A stretch of DNA of 35,026 nucleotides, taken from positions 1-35,026 of the forward strand of contig CAYUIQ010000075.1 of the NCBI GenBank assembly GCA_964444795.1, in the 5' to 3' direction. Of the stretch, positions 16,988 through 24,699 are shown in pieces (within the stretch, counting starts at the first letter, position 1; each line of letters starts with the position of its first letter). The position numbers were made by a program, and so were the translations under genes. The DNA is from JABMRP01 sp964444795. Its GTDB lineage: Bacteria > Planctomycetota > Planctomycetia > Pirellulales > Thermoguttaceae. The notes under the pieces were generated by a model. That model ran no database searches. It was not told where the DNA came from and worked only from the letters and a program-made list of their open reading frames with translations.

Positions 16988-17008
16988 TCGCTGCCCGTCG
17001 CGACGCGA

Positions 17009-18091
17009 TCACGCCTGCAAATACTTCGCCAGAAACTCCCGGGTGCGCTTCCACATCTCCTCCGAAAGAACGTGGCCGCTGCCCGCTTCGATGTAGTGGC
17101 TGAAGTGATCGGCAGCGCCGGCCTTTTTGTACGCCGCGGCGATGGTCTCGACCCCCTGCCGCACCTCGCGAATGGGACTGCCCGAGTCGTTTTCGCCGAA
17201 GTTCAAGTGCAGCGGCCGCGGAGCGATCAAAGCGGCCACGTCGGGTGTGTCGCCGTATTGGAACAGCCCGGGGATGAAGTTGGGGAAGCAGTGTAACAGG
17301 TGCGTGCGATGAATGGCTTCGTAAGTTGGCAGACAACAGTTGCCGACCACGGCCGCCAGCCTTGGTTCCCAGGGCCCGACCAGCCACGCGTGGGTCGACC
17401 CCATCGAATGGCCGTAGCAGCCGATTCGCTCAGATTGCACTTCATCGCGGCTGCACAGGTAGTCGACGGCCCGGCGCATGTCGAGGATGTTCTTCCAGGC
17501 CATGCACTTGCCCGCCACCACGTAGCGAAGAAACTCGAATCGCTCCAGTGCGCCGCCCCGCAGACGGCTGTCCTGACGTTCCTCGAAACAAAGCGCGTCG
17601 GGACAGAGCACGACGTATCCCTCGCGAGCCAACGCCACGCCCGTGTGGTGCATCGGATCGCCGGCCAATCCGGCCGGCTCGCTCTTGCCCAGATGCCACT
17701 GGCCGTTGTGCTGATGCCAGAGGGCGACCGCCGGAGCCGGGTTTCGGGCGTCGACGCCGTCGGGCACGAGCAGCATCGCCGGGATCGGATCGTCCGGCTC
17801 GGCCTCGAAGGTGATCGACTCGATACGGTATCCTTCCTTGGCAATCGTCTTGCGGAGCACCGGCCGTAAGTCACACTCCTCGGGCCACGGTCCTCCGAGA
17901 CATTGGAGGAGCTTCTTTCGGAAGTCTTCGGCGTTCATTGGGTTCTTCCTCTGGTTCTCCAACGCACACGCTTTGCGCGCGGTTTCGCCTGTGCCGAGGG
18001 GCAGTGCCGCCAGGGTCGCCGCGGTCGCCGATCGTCGCAAGAACGCCCGGCGGGCAATGCTTTGCTGGTCGGATTCTGATGGCTCGGGCAT
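17009..18091 (-). CDS. Exported alpha/beta hydrolase (acetyl-xylan-esterase / dienelactone-hydrolase type)
   Basis: 360 aa. A Tat-like leader (RRAFLRRSATAATLAALPLG, residues 14-33) precedes an alpha/beta hydrolase. The nucleophile elbow is GHSMGS with Ser229; likely partners are Asp302 (GENDSGS) and His340 (GSGHVL). The oxyanion-side stretch is AVALWHQHNG. These match the esterase/dienelactone hydrolase group often annotated as acetyl xylan esterase in planctomycetes. It probably removes acyl groups from polysaccharide outside the cytoplasm; the substrate is inferred. The ATG lies 7 bp after the aldehyde:ferredoxin oxidoreductase stop codon, with GAGG in the gap, so the two are co-transcribed. 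An internal Met at 52 would remove the signal and is less likely. Confidence 0.87.
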   Translation of the reverse strand: MPEPSESDQQSIARRAFLRRSATAATLAALPLGTGETARKACALENQRKNPMNAEDFRKKLLQCLGGPWPEECDLRPVLRKTIAKEGYRIESITFEAEPDDPIPAMLLVPDGVDARNPAPAVALWHQHNGQWHLGKSEPAGLAGDPMHHTGVALAREGYVVLCPDALCFEERQDSRLRGGALERFEFLRYVVAGKCMAWKNILDMRRAVDYLCSRDEVQSERIGCYGHSMGSTHAWLVGPWEPRLAAVVGNCCLPTYEAIHRTHLLHCFPNFIPGLFQYGDTPDVAALIAPRPLHLNFGENDSGSPIREVRQGVETIAAAYKKAGAADHFSHYIEAGSGHVLSEEMWKRTREFLAKYLQA

Positions 18092-18098
18092 GGAGTCC

Positions 18099-19973
18099 TC
18101 AGTCCGGATACAAATCCGCGATCAGATAATCGAGCCCCAGGCCTTCGAGCGTTTCTCTTTTCGGCACACCCGTGGTGGTGTCCCAGCCCATGGCTTCGAG
18201 ATAATCTTCGACTTGGGCTTCGAGGTCGACGGTTCGCCCGGCGGTGGGGCCTTTCTCCAAGGGCGGTTTGCCCAGGACGCGATCGGGGACCGGCGTGTCG
18301 ACACTCCGCACGCCCTCCCGCAGACTGAACGCCGTTCGCAAGGCGGCGATTCGCGCTCCGCGTTCCAATACGCCGTCGAGCGTGAACGTGCGGCCCGTGA
18401 CGTGGGTGAGCGAGTCGGTCAGGGCCGTGGGCTTCAGCGTGAGGCTGGCGAACATGCACATGCCGGCCATTTGGGCCACGTGGAAGTAGTTGTTCACCTT
18501 GGCGTGAGCTGCACCTTTGCCCGGGTAATGGTGTTGCGGCTGCGGCTGCTCGACCAGATCGGGCGGTCCGCCGCCCAGTTCACAGATCCAGGTGCTGATC
18601 TGCGTATGGCGGCCGGGCGTGGCGTCCATCTTGTAGGTCGTGGCCGCGCTGGGGACGAGGCGCGGATCGTGCATCGGCAGTTCCTCGCCGCCGACGTGAA
18701 TGGCAAACGGCTCGGCTTTCGGGCCGATTCGCCCGACGGCCTTCTTCGTCCCGTCGGCCAGCAATTTGCCGATCCCCGTGCCTTCGGCGATGGCCCGGGT
18801 TACCTCGACGACGGCCTCGGCATTTCCCCAGCGAAGCTCCAATCCGCCGGTCTCCTCGGGTCCGATCAGTCCGTTTTCAAAACACTCGATGGCAAAGGCC
18901 ACCGTGCCGCCGGTTCCGATCGTATCGAGTCCGGCCCGATTGCAGATCTCGTTGCAGAGGTTGATCGAAGCCAGATCGTCGTTGAGACACATCGAGCCGA
19001 AGGCGCCGAGCGTTTCGTACTCGGGTTTGGCGCCGCGGCTCTTGAACGGTCCGTCCTTGACTTCCGTATCTCCGCCACAGGCCATGGGACACCGCCAGCA
19101 TGCGTATTTTTTCGTCTCGATGGCCTTGACGGCGTCGTCGCTGATGCGGCTGACGGTGGGGAAATCGACTTCGGCCGTGCCGCCCCAGTTCTTCGTCGGC
19201 GTGTCGCCCTTCATCGCCAGCCCGGCCATGCTGCCGCTGGTGCCGTACTCGCGCATCACCGTCCATCGGGGGCGAGTCTTGAGAAACTCGCGATGCCGGT
19301 TCATGGCCGCCTTCATGCCCTCGGGATCGGCCACCGGTACGTCGAACCGGCCGTCGCCGCAGATCACCACGGCCTTGAGCCGCTTGGACCCCATAACGGC
19401 CCCCAGTCCGCTACGGCCGGCGGCCCGGGTCTTTTCGTTGATGATGCAGGCCAGCAGGTCCTTCCGCTCGCCCGGAGGGCCGATACACGCGGCCCGGGCG
19501 TTGGGGCCATAGAGTTCCCGGATCCGGTCGTCGACCTGATGGGAATCGAGCCCCCACAGCTTGCCGGCGGAGACCAGTTCGGCCTCGCCGTCGCGCCAGA
19601 GGAGGTAGACCGGGGTCTTGCTGGCGCCGGTGAAGAGGATGCCGTCGAGCCCGGCCGACTTCATCACCGGCCCGAACTGGCCACCCGCGTTGGCATCACC
19701 CCATCCACCCGTCTTGGGGCTCTTGCCGACGACGATGTAGCGATTGGCCGTGATGCCTCCGGTGGCCGTGAGTAGTCCCGTGAAGAACCCCAACGTATTG
19801 TCGGGCCCCAAGGGATCGACCCCCGGCTTCTGCATCCGGTAGAGGTAATAGGCCCCCAGGCCGTACCCGCCGAGATAGGTCAGATAGACGTCGTCGCGGG
19901 GATATTCAAATCTCGTCGCACCGCTGGCGAGGTCGACGATCAAGACTTTTCCCGTTGTGCCGGGCACCGCCAT
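18099..19973 (-). CDS. Aldehyde:ferredoxin oxidoreductase family, tungsten-pterin enzyme
   Basis: 624 aa, normal length for this family. It oxidises aldehydes to carboxylic acids with ferredoxin, using a tungsten bis-pterin cofactor and one 4Fe-4S cluster. Seen: GKVLIVDL start, TGGITANRYIVVGKSP cofactor region, RSGLGAVMGSKRLKAV (187-202), cluster cysteines C292, C295 and C299 in CWRCPMAC, and the fourth, C506, in AGMCMF. All four cluster ligands are present. Family members normally begin just before GK, so the ATG at 19973 (GGAG 8 nt upstream) is preferred. An in-frame ATG at 20024 with AAGGA would add 17 residues containing CVTCSC and cannot be excluded. It is unusual to find it between nucleotide-sugar genes and an esterase; the aldehyde substrate is unknown. 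Confidence 0.93.
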   Translation of the reverse strand: MAVPGTTGKVLIVDLASGATRFEYPRDDVYLTYLGGYGLGAYYLYRMQKPGVDPLGPDNTLGFFTGLLTATGGITANRYIVVGKSPKTGGWGDANAGGQFGPVMKSAGLDGILFTGASKTPVYLLWRDGEAELVSAGKLWGLDSHQVDDRIRELYGPNARAACIGPPGERKDLLACIINEKTRAAGRSGLGAVMGSKRLKAVVICGDGRFDVPVADPEGMKAAMNRHREFLKTRPRWTVMREYGTSGSMAGLAMKGDTPTKNWGGTAEVDFPTVSRISDDAVKAIETKKYACWRCPMACGGDTEVKDGPFKSRGAKPEYETLGAFGSMCLNDDLASINLCNEICNRAGLDTIGTGGTVAFAIECFENGLIGPEETGGLELRWGNAEAVVEVTRAIAEGTGIGKLLADGTKKAVGRIGPKAEPFAIHVGGEELPMHDPRLVPSAATTYKMDATPGRHTQISTWICELGGGPPDLVEQPQPQHHYPGKGAAHAKVNNYFHVAQMAGMCMFASLTLKPTALTDSLTHVTGRTFTLDGVLERGARIAALRTAFSLREGVRSVDTPVPDRVLGKPPLEKGPTAGRTVDLEAQVEDYLEAMGWDTTTGVPKRETLEGLGLDYLIADLYPD

Positions 19974-20090
19974 AACTGGAACTCCGCAAGAGCAGGTAAC
20001 GCACACGCGCGGATCGGCGCGCATTTTCAGTCCTTGATGGTCGCAGTTGGAGCCCCGCGTGTCAATGGTCCGGCACTAGTCGCCAGGCGA

Positions 20091-23000
20091 CTACTCCCAC
20101 GCACACAGACCCTCGACGTAATCGGCCGAGCCGTCGCGAAGCCATCCGTCCAGTTGGGCCTGATCCTTGAGTTGCTGGCCACGCATCCGCGGCACGACGA
20201 CGAACCGGCAGTCGACCTCCGGCAGGGTGGTCATGTCGCCCCAGAGTTTCTCGAACTGGGCCACGGGAAACACGTCTTCCTGTCCGTGTCCCCAGCGTTT
20301 CTTCACGTCCTTGAGCGTGATGTAGGTGGGAATGCGTTGCCCCAGGCGGCGGATTGCCGCGGTCGTTTTCGTTTCGTCGGCCAGATCTTCGGCCGTAAGT
20401 TCAAAAACTTCCAGCAGACGCGCGATGCTGATCCAGGTGGTCAGCGTGTTGTAATACGTCAGGCGGAATTCGTCTTCTTCGCGGGGCATCGCTAGGCTCT
20501 CGACCAGCCGCACTTGGCCGTTGACCCGGGCCAGTCCGCCGCCGCGGTCTTCGATCCGGCGGGCAATCACCTCAAAGGTAAGGCAACCGCCGGAGCGAAT
20601 GTGCAGGCCCAGCAATCGGGCGTCCACGTCGGCGCCCAACGTGTCGACATTGTGCAACAGAAGATATTTCAGTCCGGGACGCTCCTTCAGCAGCCGCGCG
20701 AGGGTTCCGTTGCGGAGCATGTTGGGCACCTCGAACCAGTGTCCGACCGGGTGCAGGCATTGCAGGGGGAGATTGTCGGTGTAGTCCTCGCCGGGTGACG
20801 CTTCGGCCCATCCAATCAGGGCGCCGCGAAGGCTCTGGAGTACTTTCTGCGCCTGTTCGTCGAGCATCTGCTGCTGCATTTCTTCCCAGGCAAAGCGGAG
20901 ATCGCGGGGCATGGGCACCATACGCAAGCCCACCGATCGGCCCTGGGAAGTCAACAGAGGACCCTCGTAGCCGTAGCGATCGCTCGCATCAATCGCCTGC
21001 CGGATGGGATCATGTGTGAGGTAGCTGGTCGTCACGACGTGCGGCACGGCAACGCCGCAAGCCCGCGATACGCGCCGGCTCTTGGCCAGATGGACTTCGA
21101 GAAAGTTGCGATAACGGCCGCCAAAGCGGTGGAAGGGATGGAGTGTCTTCACCACACCGGCGCCTTGTGTCCAACGGCTGCCCGCTCCGGCCGAGAGGGT
21201 GACCACGGCCACTTCTCCGCCGGCCAAAGCGGCCTCGCCGAGTTGCCGACAATCGTCGTCGACCACCTCGTCGGCCCGGAGTACGTCGTCGCCGCGCACG
21301 TCTTCGATCGCCGTGCTGGGGGGCATGCGATTCTGGGCCAGTCCGATCCGCCCGGCCCGTATGTCCACGCGGATCTGCTCGTGAAGTTCCCCATCGAAAC
21401 CGTTTTCCTCGAGCAATGAATCGAGCGCCCGATGCGCGTTGCACCCGGTATCGGCCACGGGAAGCAATCCCCCGAGGAGTTGTTGGGCCGATCCGGCGAG
21501 CCGGCCCTCGGGGCGACATTCATGGGCCAGTCGCGCGATTTCTCCGCGAATCGCGGGCGTGAGCGTTCGCGCGTCGCGGCGCAGCCATCCGGAGGCCAGC
21601 AGCGCGTAGTAATCGGCCGGCATCAGCGATTCATCGCCCGAGTTCAGCGTGGCCGTGGTCCCATCGTCGTTGATCGAAAAATCGTAAACGACCGGTTCCA
21701 TGGCGAAGGGCAGTGCGTGTTGCAGTTGGTGCTTCGTTTGGCTCATCAACTCCTGGAGGTAATCTTGCGCCTCGATCTTTCGGTCCGGTTTCACAATAAA
21801 CCCCATGCCGCCGCCGGACATGCCGCCGAGCATGAGGAAGCCGAGAAAATCCGCGCCGAAACGGGTCTTCACGCGCTCGATAAGCGTGTCGGTGTAGCGG
21901 TTGTTGGCCCAGGGGATGATCGTCGAGATGGGACCGAAAAAGTTGTTCGTCGTGGCCGCGGCCAGTTGCTCGATGCTCTCCTGCCGAAGCGATCCTTCGA
22001 TGCCGCGCATCAGCGAGATGGCCTCGCCCCGGGCGGTCCACTCGGGCTCGCAGCGGAGGAGATACTTCTCGGTCACCATCTCCAGAATGGGGCCGACGTT
22101 TTGCGCCATGCCGCCGTGGACCAAGACGAAACTGTCGCAAATCTCCCGCCGTACCGCCGGACTCACCTGATCGGCGGTGTACACATGGTGGTCGGGCAGC
22201 AGCCGGCCTCGGCTGATCTCCCATTCGGGGTCGTCGCTGCGGGCCGGCTGTCCTTCGATCATCTTGATCCCCGGCCAGACACCGCCCGAGTCCTGCCAAC
22301 CGCCCCCCGAGCCGCCGAGCCATTCGCCCAGAATTGCCCGAGCCGCCACCAATCGCCGCTCGGACTCCGCCAGGGGGCCCTCCAGTGCGGCAACCTGCCC
22401 GGTCGCCCTCATACAGGCGGTAATGATGGCGGCCAGCAAGTTGGTGGAAACGGCCAGTCGCGATCCCTTGGGGATGTCGTTGACCTTGCTGACGATTTCC
22501 AACCCCAAGCCGGGTCCCACGACTCGACCCAGCACGTCGACCAGATTCTGTTGCGAGCCTTCCAAACCCGGCGGAACGATCCCCGCGGCAATCACCGCCG
22601 CCTTGAGCAGCCCCAGATAGTCCTTGGCAAAATCGAACACCTCGGCCAGCGACGTGACGTCGGCTTGCGCCTTGAGATCGACGCTCACCAACCGCAGTAC
22701 CGGTTCGTCGATCACGCGGAGATACGCTTCGATCGGCGGGCGCGGATGGGCATCGCGACCGCGAACACCCAGATCGATCGATACGTTGAGCACCCGGGCT
22801 CCCTCGGGGAAGTCCATCCCCAGGAAGAAGATATCGCTCCAGGCACTGTGTGAAAGGTCCATGCGAACGGGCGTCCGCTCGCGGAGTACGGGAAACGGAC
22901 CTTCCGGATGATCCCGGGCGAGCAACTCGCGGCGAATTCGCAACGGATGGTCGCTCGGATGCCCGATGCGAAACATCCACCGGTTTCCGCGAACCGAGCG

Positions 23001-23453
23001 CACGCTGCGCCGCACCTGATCGGCCAGGGTTTGAAAACCCAACTGGTGATAGGTCACCGCCAACGCGCTGGCAATCGTGTCGCTGGGCCCCTCCTGCCGC
23101 CAAGGGGCGAGAAACGCGTCGATCGCCTCGTCGAAACGGCGGTTCAACAGATGCGTGTAGCCGTCGTATGGCAGCAGCGAATGGGCGCCGTCGGGCAGTT
23201 TCTCGGGCAGATGGTAGCGGTAGATCGAACTGAGGAAGAACAACGCCCGAACCCGTTGATACAGGTTCTCGCTATCCCGCCGAAACCGATCCAGCCGATC
23301 GCAAGAACCGAGCAATTCGGCCGTATTGAGCCGCCGGCAGAGTTCCTCCAGCGAACGATTGCGAACTCCGTCATCAGGGCTGGTGATCGTTCGGATCAGA
23401 TCGTTGTCCATTGCCGGAGCTTCCTGCAAGAGTCGTTCATCACGCCCATTCAT
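20091..23453 (-). CDS. Bifunctional protein: fucokinase-like GHMP kinase fused to UDPGP-family sugar-1-phosphate nucleotidyltransferase
   Basis: 1120 aa. Residues 1-180 are helical and unassigned. The GHMP kinase part spans about 190-640: RMDLSHSAWSD (197-207, like the fucokinase RxDLxGGWSD motif), IPKGSRLAVSTNLLAA (327-342, ATP-loop position) and LGGMSGGGMGF (542-552, third motif). The pyrophosphorylase part spans about 745-1120: LSAGAGSR (753-760, nucleotide loop), HPVGHWFEVPN (901-911) and LLHNVDTLGADVD (932-944), the UDPGP / UDP-HexNAc pyrophosphorylase signature. Expected activity: free sugar to sugar-1-phosphate to UDP-sugar in one chain. The domain order is opposite to that of bacterial Fkp (pyrophosphorylase first). 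The start at 23453 overlaps the upstream stop as ATGA; ATG 23411 has a better AGGAAG site and may be the true start (1106 aa). Confidence 0.85.
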   Translation of the reverse strand: MNGRDERLLQEAPAMDNDLIRTITSPDDGVRNRSLEELCRRLNTAELLGSCDRLDRFRRDSENLYQRVRALFFLSSIYRYHLPEKLPDGAHSLLPYDGYTHLLNRRFDEAIDAFLAPWRQEGPSDTIASALAVTYHQLGFQTLADQVRRSVRSVRGNRWMFRIGHPSDHPLRIRRELLARDHPEGPFPVLRERTPVRMDLSHSAWSDIFFLGMDFPEGARVLNVSIDLGVRGRDAHPRPPIEAYLRVIDEPVLRLVSVDLKAQADVTSLAEVFDFAKDYLGLLKAAVIAAGIVPPGLEGSQQNLVDVLGRVVGPGLGLEIVSKVNDIPKGSRLAVSTNLLAAIITACMRATGQVAALEGPLAESERRLVAARAILGEWLGGSGGGWQDSGGVWPGIKMIEGQPARSDDPEWEISRGRLLPDHHVYTADQVSPAVRREICDSFVLVHGGMAQNVGPILEMVTEKYLLRCEPEWTARGEAISLMRGIEGSLRQESIEQLAAATTNNFFGPISTIIPWANNRYTDTLIERVKTRFGADFLGFLMLGGMSGGGMGFIVKPDRKIEAQDYLQELMSQTKHQLQHALPFAMEPVVYDFSINDDGTTATLNSGDESLMPADYYALLASGWLRRDARTLTPAIRGEIARLAHECRPEGRLAGSAQQLLGGLLPVADTGCNAHRALDSLLEENGFDGELHEQIRVDIRAGRIGLAQNRMPPSTAIEDVRGDDVLRADEVVDDDCRQLGEAALAGGEVAVVTLSAGAGSRWTQGAGVVKTLHPFHRFGGRYRNFLEVHLAKSRRVSRACGVAVPHVVTTSYLTHDPIRQAIDASDRYGYEGPLLTSQGRSVGLRMVPMPRDLRFAWEEMQQQMLDEQAQKVLQSLRGALIGWAEASPGEDYTDNLPLQCLHPVGHWFEVPNMLRNGTLARLLKERPGLKYLLLHNVDTLGADVDARLLGLHIRSGGCLTFEVIARRIEDRGGGLARVNGQVRLVESLAMPREEDEFRLTYYNTLTTWISIARLLEVFELTAEDLADETKTTAAIRRLGQRIPTYITLKDVKKRWGHGQEDVFPVAQFEKLWGDMTTLPEVDCRFVVVPRMRGQQLKDQAQLDGWLRDGSADYVEGLCAWE

Positions 23454-24304
23454 GCCGGGCTCGGATAGCGGCCGGCCACGAGTTCGACGAGCTTGGCCAG
23501 GATCTCCTCCCGGTCGTCACCCTGCAGCGAGAGGGCCAGTTGGGCGATGAGCATACCGTATTTCACACCGATGTTGAATCGGGCTCCGTCCAGCTCCATG
23601 GCCAGGTAGCGTTCGCGCCGGGCCAGTTCCTCCAGTGCCGGCGAGAGCATCACGGGCCGATCGTCGCCGGCGGCCGCCACCATCTCGCCGAGAATCTCCA
23701 TCACCGTGGGGGTCAATACGTGCATGCCGAAGAGACACAGGTAGTGGCCGGCGCGAAGCCCGGGCACAACCAGCCGTTGCTCGGCCACGGTGGGCGTGGG
23801 TTTCTCCAGAACCGTTTCGATCTCGTACAAGTCACTTCGCCCGGCCATACGCCGGCCACCCACGGCTCCGTAGTAAGGGAGCATGCTCTCGCGCGTGGCT
23901 TGCACGGCCGAGACCGGACATTTCTGCGCCACCGCCGCGTCGACAAGCTGCCGAGCACAACGCTCCGTGCGGTCGCTGATGTAAAGGTGATCGCTGACCA
24001 GATGGACGAAAGGTTGATCGCCCACGAACGGAGCCGCCCGATGGAGCGCCTCGCCGTAGCCGCGTGGCTGGGGCTGTTCGACAAAGGTCAACATCGCCGC
24101 ACACGGGCCGGCCGCTTCGGTATACGCGTCTTGATCGCCGGGGCAAATCACCACGCCAATCCGCTCGACCCCCGCCGCGGCGACCTCCTCGACGATAATC
24201 CGCAGGGCCGTCTTCTCCTGGCCGTCGAGATCGACGAACCGCTGCAAGGGCAGCCGTCCCTGGTCCGGCCCGGCGGCCGTTATCACTGCTTTGGCGATTT
24301 TCAT
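23450..24304 (-). CDS. GalU-like nucleotidyltransferase with atypical nucleotide loop
   Basis: 284 aa, close to bacterial GalU (UTP-glucose-1-phosphate uridylyltransferase) in length and layout. Seen: AVITAAG at the N-terminus, TALRIIVEEVAAAGVERIGVVI, the EQPQPRGYGEALHRA stretch (GalU: xQxxxxGlGhAv), HLVSDHLY at the metal-Asp position, YEIETVLEKPTP, and a C-terminal RFNIGVKYGM region (GalU: fDiGxkxGy). Oddity: the loop after AAG reads PDQGRLPLQRFVDL instead of GxGTRxLPxTKxxPKE, so the usual Arg and Lys are displaced or lost. It may have changed substrate or lost catalysis. AGGAGG lies 10 nt before the ATG. Its stop overlaps the kinase/pyrophosphorylase fusion by ATGA, so the two are translated together. 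Confidence 0.82.
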   Translation of the reverse strand: MKIAKAVITAAGPDQGRLPLQRFVDLDGQEKTALRIIVEEVAAAGVERIGVVICPGDQDAYTEAAGPCAAMLTFVEQPQPRGYGEALHRAAPFVGDQPFVHLVSDHLYISDRTERCARQLVDAAVAQKCPVSAVQATRESMLPYYGAVGGRRMAGRSDLYEIETVLEKPTPTVAEQRLVVPGLRAGHYLCLFGMHVLTPTVMEILGEMVAAAGDDRPVMLSPALEELARRERYLAMELDGARFNIGVKYGMLIAQLALSLQGDDREEILAKLVELVAGRYPSPA

Positions 24305-24671
24305 GGGGCTAAGCCCTCCTGTCCGGCACGCGCCCGGCCCGGGAATTGATGTTTGCCTGGTGGCAGGCGACCGGAAAACCGGGGAATGCGCCGCACAAAC
24401 CGGTCGCAGCCGACCGAGCTAACCGTGAATCACGAACAACGTTGGGCCAAGCGGCCTGTCGACAAACGTAGCATAGCCGAGCCCCTTCTCCTAGGCGGTC
24501 TGCTCTCGTGGGTAAACCGTGCCGGGCAGAATCAAGCAACCAGGGTGGGTGGAGTAAATGGGAAGATTGCATAGACTGGGTGAACTCAATGGCTTGGACG
24601 GATAAATCCGGCAGAGACCGTCTCCAATGGTGGAATCGATGCCAACGGGGTAGATCTATTGGGGGGTTTTG
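24305..24671. other. Divergent intergenic region between the nucleotide-sugar operon and the FHA gene
   Basis: About 365 bp with no supported gene. It must hold the promoter of the minus-strand operon, but no good minus-strand box pair stands out. It is less GC-rich towards 24530-24671. A plus-strand promoter begins at 24672. Confidence 0.4.
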
Positions 24672-24699
24672 TTGATCCGCTGGCTTCGACGAATACAAT
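24672..24699 (+). promoter_or_regulatory. Sigma-70-like promoter of the FHA gene
   Basis: TTGATC (24672-24677), 16 nt, TACAAT (24694-24699). It overlaps the first in-frame ATG (24698), so if real, translation must begin further in, for example at GTG 24866. Confidence 0.45.

Noticed and set aside
17811..19775. A 654-codon plus-strand open frame
   Set aside because: It is antisense to the aldehyde:ferredoxin oxidoreductase, whose cluster cysteines and cofactor motifs are all on the minus strand.
21432..22853. Long plus-strand and minus-frame alternatives over the kinase/pyrophosphorylase fusion
   Set aside because: They carry no recognisable domain, while the 1120-aa frame holds both GHMP and UDPGP motifs.
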